The notes under the pieces: generated by a model
Databases searched by the model: none
What the model saw: only the letters and a program-made list of their open reading frames with translations
Told to the model about the DNA's origin: nothing
In this document: in pieces, positions 5,213-9,208 of the stretch
Layout of the letters: every line of letters starts with the position of its first letter
How positions within the stretch are numbered: the stretch's first letter is position 1
NCBI GenBank assembly: GCA_964480635.1
Contig: CAYZQE010000093.1
Coordinates: forward strand, 1 to 9,208
Source of the DNA: CAYZQE01 sp964480635
GTDB lineage: Bacteria; Pseudomonadota; Gammaproteobacteria; GCA-001735895
Length of the DNA: 9,208 nt
Reading direction: 5' to 3'
Position numbers and translations under genes: made by a program

Positions 5213-8158
5213 ATGAATGCATCAACTCAATTGGCTTTAATGATTGATTTAGAGCGTTGTACTGGCTGTAAAAGCTGTGAGGCGGCCTGTAAACAAACGA
5301 ATGCTTTAGGGCCTCAAACCTATCGTAATAAAGTCATGTGGTTTGATGAGCAACAACTTCCCTCTGGTGATAAAACGACATTACCAAGACTCGATTTTTT
5401 AACCGTCACCTGCCAACAATGTGAACGTCCGGCATGTTTGCGTGCTTGCCCAGTTACCCCTAAAGCCATCAGTAAAGATCCCATTACTGGCGTTGTTTCT
5501 ATAGATGAAGATCGCTGTACGGGTTGTGGTGAATGCGCATTATCTTGCCCTTATGGTGCGATTGGATACAACGCAGAACAACACCATGCGGTAAAATGTG
5601 ATTTATGTGCCGACCGTAGGCTAAAAAATTTAGAGCCTGCCTGTGCCTCTGTTTGTCCAACCAGAGCCATCAGTTTTAATACGCGTGATAAGCTAATTAA
5701 ACAGGCTAATAAAGATGACAGAGAGATTCTTGAAACCGATCATTTTTTACAAAAACCAGCCACCCTTTATTTAAAACGCCTCATTGATCATGGCGACAAT
5801 ATAGAAGATAACAGTGTTGGAATTTCTTTAATTAATGACCAAAAAGCACGGCATAATTTAGAGTCATCTTTAGCAACAGGCAGTTATCGTCAGGCAGAAA
5901 AATTAAAACAGCAGCAACAGCCCGTTAAAATTGTACCCGGTGCATGCAACATTTGTTTCAATGGCTGCCCTGTTAAATATCACATTAGCGGCAATAAGGT
6001 CGTTCATGTTTATGGCAATGAAGAAGACCCGCAGTTTCAGGGGCGTATCTGTTCTAAGTCGCAAATGACATTACAGCTCTATGATAACCCACATCGTTTA
6101 ACACACCCTTTAAAAAGAGTGGGGCCAAGAGGCAGTGACAACTTTATCGCTATCAGTTGGCAACAAGCGATGAATGAAATTTCTGCAAAGCTTTCAAAAA
6201 TACGCCAAGCACATGGCAGTGAAGCTCTAGCCATACAAGCAGGTTCGCGAACAGGCGTGCTGAATACTGTTGGAGCCATTCGTTTGTTTTCACGGCTATG
6301 GGGTACGGCAAATATAGCCACCTCAGAACCTTTATGTGATCTAGGCAAGGGCATAGCACTCGATTTAACTCAGGGTAATGGCATGTTACCCAACACCTTT
6401 ACTAAAGAAGATATTGGTCAAGCACAAGTTTATGTTTTTATAGGTGATAACCAAGCAGAAACACGACCTGTTAATTTTGGCTTATTAAATGATTGGCGCA
6501 TTAACAATAAGGCAAAAATGATTGTGGTTGACCCACGGTTAACGGTCACAGCCAGTAAAGCCGATGATTGGCTAGCCATTCGGTCAGGTACTGATATGGC
6601 ATTAGGCTTAGCCCTTATACACAGTATTTTTAAAGCTAATCTACATAATGTAGCATTTTGTGAACGCTGGGTTGAGGGCTGGAAAGTATGGCGTGATTTT
6701 ATTATAGATAAAAATTATAACGCCCAGTGGGCAGAAAGTATAACGGATATATCGGCCAAAAAAACTCAAGCACTGGCTAAAACCATTGCACAAGCTGATG
6801 GTTGCATGATTTTTTTAAGCCGAGGCATAAACCAACATACCAATTCGGTTCAAACCAATCGTGTGTTTATGTTTATCGCTGCCATCACGGGTAATTGGGG
6901 TCGTAAGGGAGGAGGTTATTTTAATGTATCATCAGATACACGCTGGAAACCCTTTGATATCCCTAAAGACAGAGAACCAAAAATTAAACCAGCGGTAGGG
7001 ATAAACCCCATAGATTGGTTAGCTGCCATGAAAAGTGATGCAAAAGCCCCAATTAAAGCATTAATTACAGGTAATAATCCGCTTGCACAATGGCCAGAAC
7101 AAATAAAAGTGAGAGAAGCATTATTAAAACTCGATCTTATCGTGCATATGGAATTGTTTAAAAATGCGACTTCGCACTATGCCGATTATGTTTTACCTAT
7201 GGCCACAGGCATTGAGAAGGGCGGCCCAGCACGTTTTACCGAAGACAGGCGTTTTGTTTGGAATGATAAACTTATAGACCCCCCAGGTGAGGCAAAATCA
7301 GACCACTGGTTTTGGATTGAACTGGGGAAAAAATTTGGTTTTGATGATATTTTAAAAGAGGATTATAAACAGCCAAGAAAACTATGGGATGAGGTGATTG
7401 TTGCGCCTACCCCTTATTTGCAAGGAGCAGAAACTAAAAATCTTTTAAAACAAGCCAATAGAACCATTCGTGTCCCTGTTTTTAATGGCGATGAAGGAGA
7501 AATAGATCCCGTTTATATCACCGAAAAACAATCAAAAGAAATCAATACAAAGGTTTGTTATGAAACACCCAGTGGTAAATTAGAGTTTTGGACACAAAAA
7601 ATTGAAGATGACTTTCAATTAAAGGGATTGTCATCGTTACCTGAGTTTTATAGTGAACAAGAACAGTTGATTGATTTGCCCTATATCGAAAAAAATTCAT
7701 CGTCCGTTATTTCGCCCTTTCATTTTAGGCCTTCCTTTACATTTGGTGGCAGCATTGTGACTGCGCCTACTGATAAGGCACAATTATTAGAATTTGATAC
7801 TGAATTAATAACAGGTAGACCACCTGCGCCGCACTTTCATTCTTGGACGCACTATTTTTGGCAAGCTCAAGAAATGTGGCCAGAACTGTATTGCCAAATA
7901 CACCCTAGTAAAGCGGCAAAACTTAATATTAAAGAGGGGGATAACATTATTATTGCCACTCGACTAGGGCGGATTAAAGCAAAAGCTTGGTTACATCTTG
8001 GCATTCGTGTGAGTAGCGTATTTGTTCCCATTGGTTGGGACGAAACGCAACCCTTTCATCCTACTTTAGGCGTTAATCATTTAATCAACGCTTATTTAGA
8101 CCCCATATCTCAACAAGCCAATTTAAAAACGCATCTGTGTAGAATATACAAGCCGTAG
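5213..8158 (+). CDS. Fused ferredoxin-molybdopterin oxidoreductase (DMSO reductase superfamily)
   Basis: Fusion of 981 residues joining an electron-transfer subunit to a Mo-bisMGD catalytic subunit. Residues 1-150 are PsrB/NrfC/DmsB-like, with cysteines for four [4Fe-4S] clusters: C16/19/22/26, C67/70/75/79, C102/105/108/112 and C129/132/144/148. A linker (~150-240, with QQQQ at 233-236) leads to the catalytic part. This begins with a fifth cluster, C245-x2-C248-x3-C252-x27-C280, followed by K282, a likely electron-relay lysine. C375 in SEPLCDLGKG sits where the protein ligand of molybdenum is expected. The molybdopterin-binding C-terminal domain starts near 864 (LITGRPPAPHFHSW) and includes GWDE (941-944) and VNHLINAYLDP (954-964). 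No signal peptide or RR motif precedes C16, so the protein is predicted cytoplasmic. The ATG at 5213 follows GGGGTG; upstream in-frame ATGs at 5135 and 5156 lie inside the cytochrome gene. Substrate is unknown; cytoplasm-facing relatives in architecture include sulfite-oxidising SoeAB and phenylacetyl-CoA oxidising PadBC. Confidence 0.92.
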   Translation: MNASTQLALMIDLERCTGCKSCEAACKQTNALGPQTYRNKVMWFDEQQLPSGDKTTLPRLDFLTVTCQQCERPACLRACPVTPKAISKDPITGVVSIDEDRCTGCGECALSCPYGAIGYNAEQHHAVKCDLCADRRLKNLEPACASVCPTRAISFNTRDKLIKQANKDDREILETDHFLQKPATLYLKRLIDHGDNIEDNSVGISLINDQKARHNLESSLATGSYRQAEKLKQQQQPVKIVPGACNICFNGCPVKYHISGNKVVHVYGNEEDPQFQGRICSKSQMTLQLYDNPHRLTHPLKRVGPRGSDNFIAISWQQAMNEISAKLSKIRQAHGSEALAIQAGSRTGVLNTVGAIRLFSRLWGTANIATSEPLCDLGKGIALDLTQGNGMLPNTFTKEDIGQAQVYVFIGDNQAETRPVNFGLLNDWRINNKAKMIVVDPRLTVTASKADDWLAIRSGTDMALGLALIHSIFKANLHNVAFCERWVEGWKVWRDFIIDKNYNAQWAESITDISAKKTQALAKTIAQADGCMIFLSRGINQHTNSVQTNRVFMFIAAITGNWGRKGGGYFNVSSDTRWKPFDIPKDREPKIKPAVGINPIDWLAAMKSDAKAPIKALITGNNPLAQWPEQIKVREALLKLDLIVHMELFKNATSHYADYVLPMATGIEKGGPARFTEDRRFVWNDKLIDPPGEAKSDHWFWIELGKKFGFDDILKEDYKQPRKLWDEVIVAPTPYLQGAETKNLLKQANRTIRVPVFNGDEGEIDPVYITEKQSKEINTKVCYETPSGKLEFWTQKIEDDFQLKGLSSLPEFYSEQEQLIDLPYIEKNSSSVISPFHFRPSFTFGGSIVTAPTDKAQLLEFDTELITGRPPAPHFHSWTHYFWQAQEMWPELYCQIHPSKAAKLNIKEGDNIIIATRLGRIKAKAWLHLGIRVSSVFVPIGWDETQPFHPTLGVNHLINAYLDPISQQANLKTHLCRIYKP

Positions 8159-8173
8159 TTATGCGATAACTGC
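8155..8173 (+). terminator. Weak hairpin at the end of the molybdoenzyme gene
   Basis: AGTTAT (8157-8162) pairs with ATAACT (8166-8171) around a 3-base GCG loop, overlapping the stop codon. Pairing can extend slightly to 8155/8173. No T-run follows, so intrinsic termination is doubtful. It may be a 3' stabilising element, or only a chance AT-rich palindrome. Confidence 0.3.
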
Positions 8174-8229
8174 ATATAAAATTAATAAAATAGTATTTGA
8201 GCGTATAGCTCATAAGTTTATAGTGATTC

Positions 8230-8235
8230 TATAAT
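8230..8235 (+). promoter_or_regulatory. Possible -10 element of the dioxygenase gene
   Basis: TATAAT (8230-8235) matches the sigma70 -10 consensus and would place a transcript start near 8242, about 14 bases before the ATG at 8256. No convincing -35 box lies 16-18 bases upstream (the bases there are near GCTCAT), and the region is AT-rich, so this could be coincidence. Read-through from the molybdoenzyme gene 97 bases upstream is an alternative. Confidence 0.35.
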
Positions 8236-8255
8236 TTTATCATTAAGAGCGCATC

Positions 8256-9208
8256 ATGACCCATAAATTTAAAGCTTTCAAATCACCATTGTTACCTTTT
8301 GAAGGGCCTGCTGCTTGGAAAGGCTGTGACCTACAAAATGAACCAAGTTTACATTGTGATATCAGTGAACAAGAGGTCGATGAGCTATTGGTTGCTGTTA
8401 AAAACACCATTGAATTAAACATAGGCATAGCGGACATAACGCACGATAAATTTGCATTGCCAATTTTAGGTCGAAAACTCACTAAAGCATATGATGAGGT
8501 GGTGCATGGGCGAGGCATAATTATTTTACATGGAATGCCAGTTGATGAAACACGTTATAGCCGTGAAGAAATAATACGTGCCTATATCGGTCTTGGATCT
8601 TGGTTGGGCTTACCCGTATCTCAAAACCATAAAGGCCATATTGTGGGGCACGTTAAAGATATTGGTACCGACCCCGATGATAAACAAACACGAATTTATA
8701 CCACCGCTGTAAAACAACCATATCATACAGATAGTGCAGATATTGTCGGCTTGCTCTGTTTAAAACCCTGTAAATCTGGGGGTATATTTTCAGTCAGTAG
8801 TATTTATTCAATTTATAACGAAATTTTAGCAACGCGGCCTGATTTAATTGAAGTTCTAGAATCTCCCTTTGTTATCGACCGTAAAGGTGAAATACCAGAA
8901 GGCAAGGGTGCTACGTTTGAAATGGCTGTTTTTCATCGTCATGAAGGGCGATTATTAAGCATGCATGATAGAACATTTATTGATGCTGCCTTAGAAAGAG
9001 ATGATGCTGAACCTTTAACTGATCTGCAAACAGAAGCGTTAGATTATTTTGATGCTGTTGCAGCAAAAAAAGAGTTTTATATTGATCTTGAATGGAAACC
9101 AGGTGACTTGGGCATTGTGCATAATCATCAGTGCGTTCATGCACGAACAGATTACGAGGATTACCCCGAATTTGATCGCCGTCGCCATTTAGTTCGCTTA
9201 TGGCTGTC
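8256..9208 (+). CDS. TauD/TfdA family Fe(II)/2-oxoglutarate dioxygenase (3' end cut by window)
   Basis: Open frame of 317 codons from the ATG at 8256 to the window edge with no stop. It is probably missing only a short C-terminal tail, since family members are about 330 residues. These are cytoplasmic non-heme iron enzymes that couple 2-oxoglutarate decarboxylation to hydroxylation or cleavage of a small molecule. The facial triad is visible: H157-T158-D159, and distal H295 in HARTDYED. R310/R314 in RRRHLVRLW are candidates for 2-oxoglutarate carboxylate binding. Other family stretches are RGIIILHGMPVD, LGLPVSQNHKGHIVGHVKD and DIVGLLCLKPCKSGG. A modest AAGAG ribosome site ends at 8249. The protein belongs to the broad TauD/TfdA group rather than to proven taurine dioxygenase, so the substrate cannot be named; sulfonates are only one option. 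Confidence 0.88.
   Translation, partial: MTHKFKAFKSPLLPFEGPAAWKGCDLQNEPSLHCDISEQEVDELLVAVKNTIELNIGIADITHDKFALPILGRKLTKAYDEVVHGRGIIILHGMPVDETRYSREEIIRAYIGLGSWLGLPVSQNHKGHIVGHVKDIGTDPDDKQTRIYTTAVKQPYHTDSADIVGLLCLKPCKSGGIFSVSSIYSIYNEILATRPDLIEVLESPFVIDRKGEIPEGKGATFEMAVFHRHEGRLLSMHDRTFIDAALERDDAEPLTDLQTEALDYFDAVAAKKEFYIDLEWKPGDLGIVHNHQCVHARTDYEDYPEFDRRRHLVRLWL

Noticed and set aside
5213..8158. Naming the molybdoenzyme as tetrathionate, polysulfide, nitrate or DMSO reductase
   Set aside because: The architecture (N-terminal four-cluster fusion, no Tat signal, di-heme cytochrome partner) and the SEPLCDLGKG motif do not match these closely enough to support a substrate.
8194..8214. Small hairpin TGAGC-GTATA-GCTCA as a regulator site or terminator
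   Set aside because: Only five perfect base pairs in an AT-rich spacer, with no T-run. It is too weak to annotate.
8243..8518. 91-codon minus-strand open frame at the start of the dioxygenase
   Set aside because: It is antisense to the TauD-like gene, whose + strand frame is open to the window end and carries the full HxD...H...R motif set.

Overview
The window reads as a chromosomal segment of an AT-rich gammaproteobacterium, probably marine or another aquatic type. This is inferred from codon choice and from the close fit of the TAXI-TRAP and UspF-like proteins to versions common in that class. No rRNA, tRNA or phylogenetic marker is present, so the assignment is only suggestive. All six genes are on the + strand, and I see no mobile elements, CRISPR arrays or tRNAs.

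Region 1 (1-4299) is a TAXI-type TRAP transport operon. It holds a secreted solute-binding protein (29-1006), a fused small/large TRAP permease with a C-terminal DUF3394-type region (1210-3819), and a UspF/UspG-like universal stress protein 12 bases downstream (3832-4257). The 203-base gap between binding protein and permease is structured. It carries three hairpins, two of which compete for the same bases, and then a run of 4.7 copies of a 7-base tandem repeat. A strong intrinsic terminator (4264-4299) closes the operon.

Region 2 (4300-8158) starts with a good sigma70-like promoter and encodes what looks like a compact two-gene redox complex. The first gene (4429-5211, TTG start) is a five-helix membrane protein with two H-x13-H pairs, as expected for a di-heme b cytochrome. 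One base later begins a 981-residue protein (5213-8158). It fuses a four-cluster ferredoxin subunit (PsrB/NrfC/DmsB type) to a complete Mo-bisMGD catalytic subunit of the DMSO reductase superfamily. It has no Tat signal, so the enzyme is predicted to face the cytoplasm and exchange electrons with the membrane through the cytochrome. I cannot name its substrate.

Region 3 (8159-9208) has a 97-base spacer and then the first 317 codons of a TauD/TfdA-family Fe(II)/2-oxoglutarate dioxygenase, cut by the window end. A possible but unproven theme is uptake of an organic anion, oxygenase cleavage and disposal of a product such as sulfite by the Mo enzyme. The terminator and separate promoters mean that co-function is inference only.
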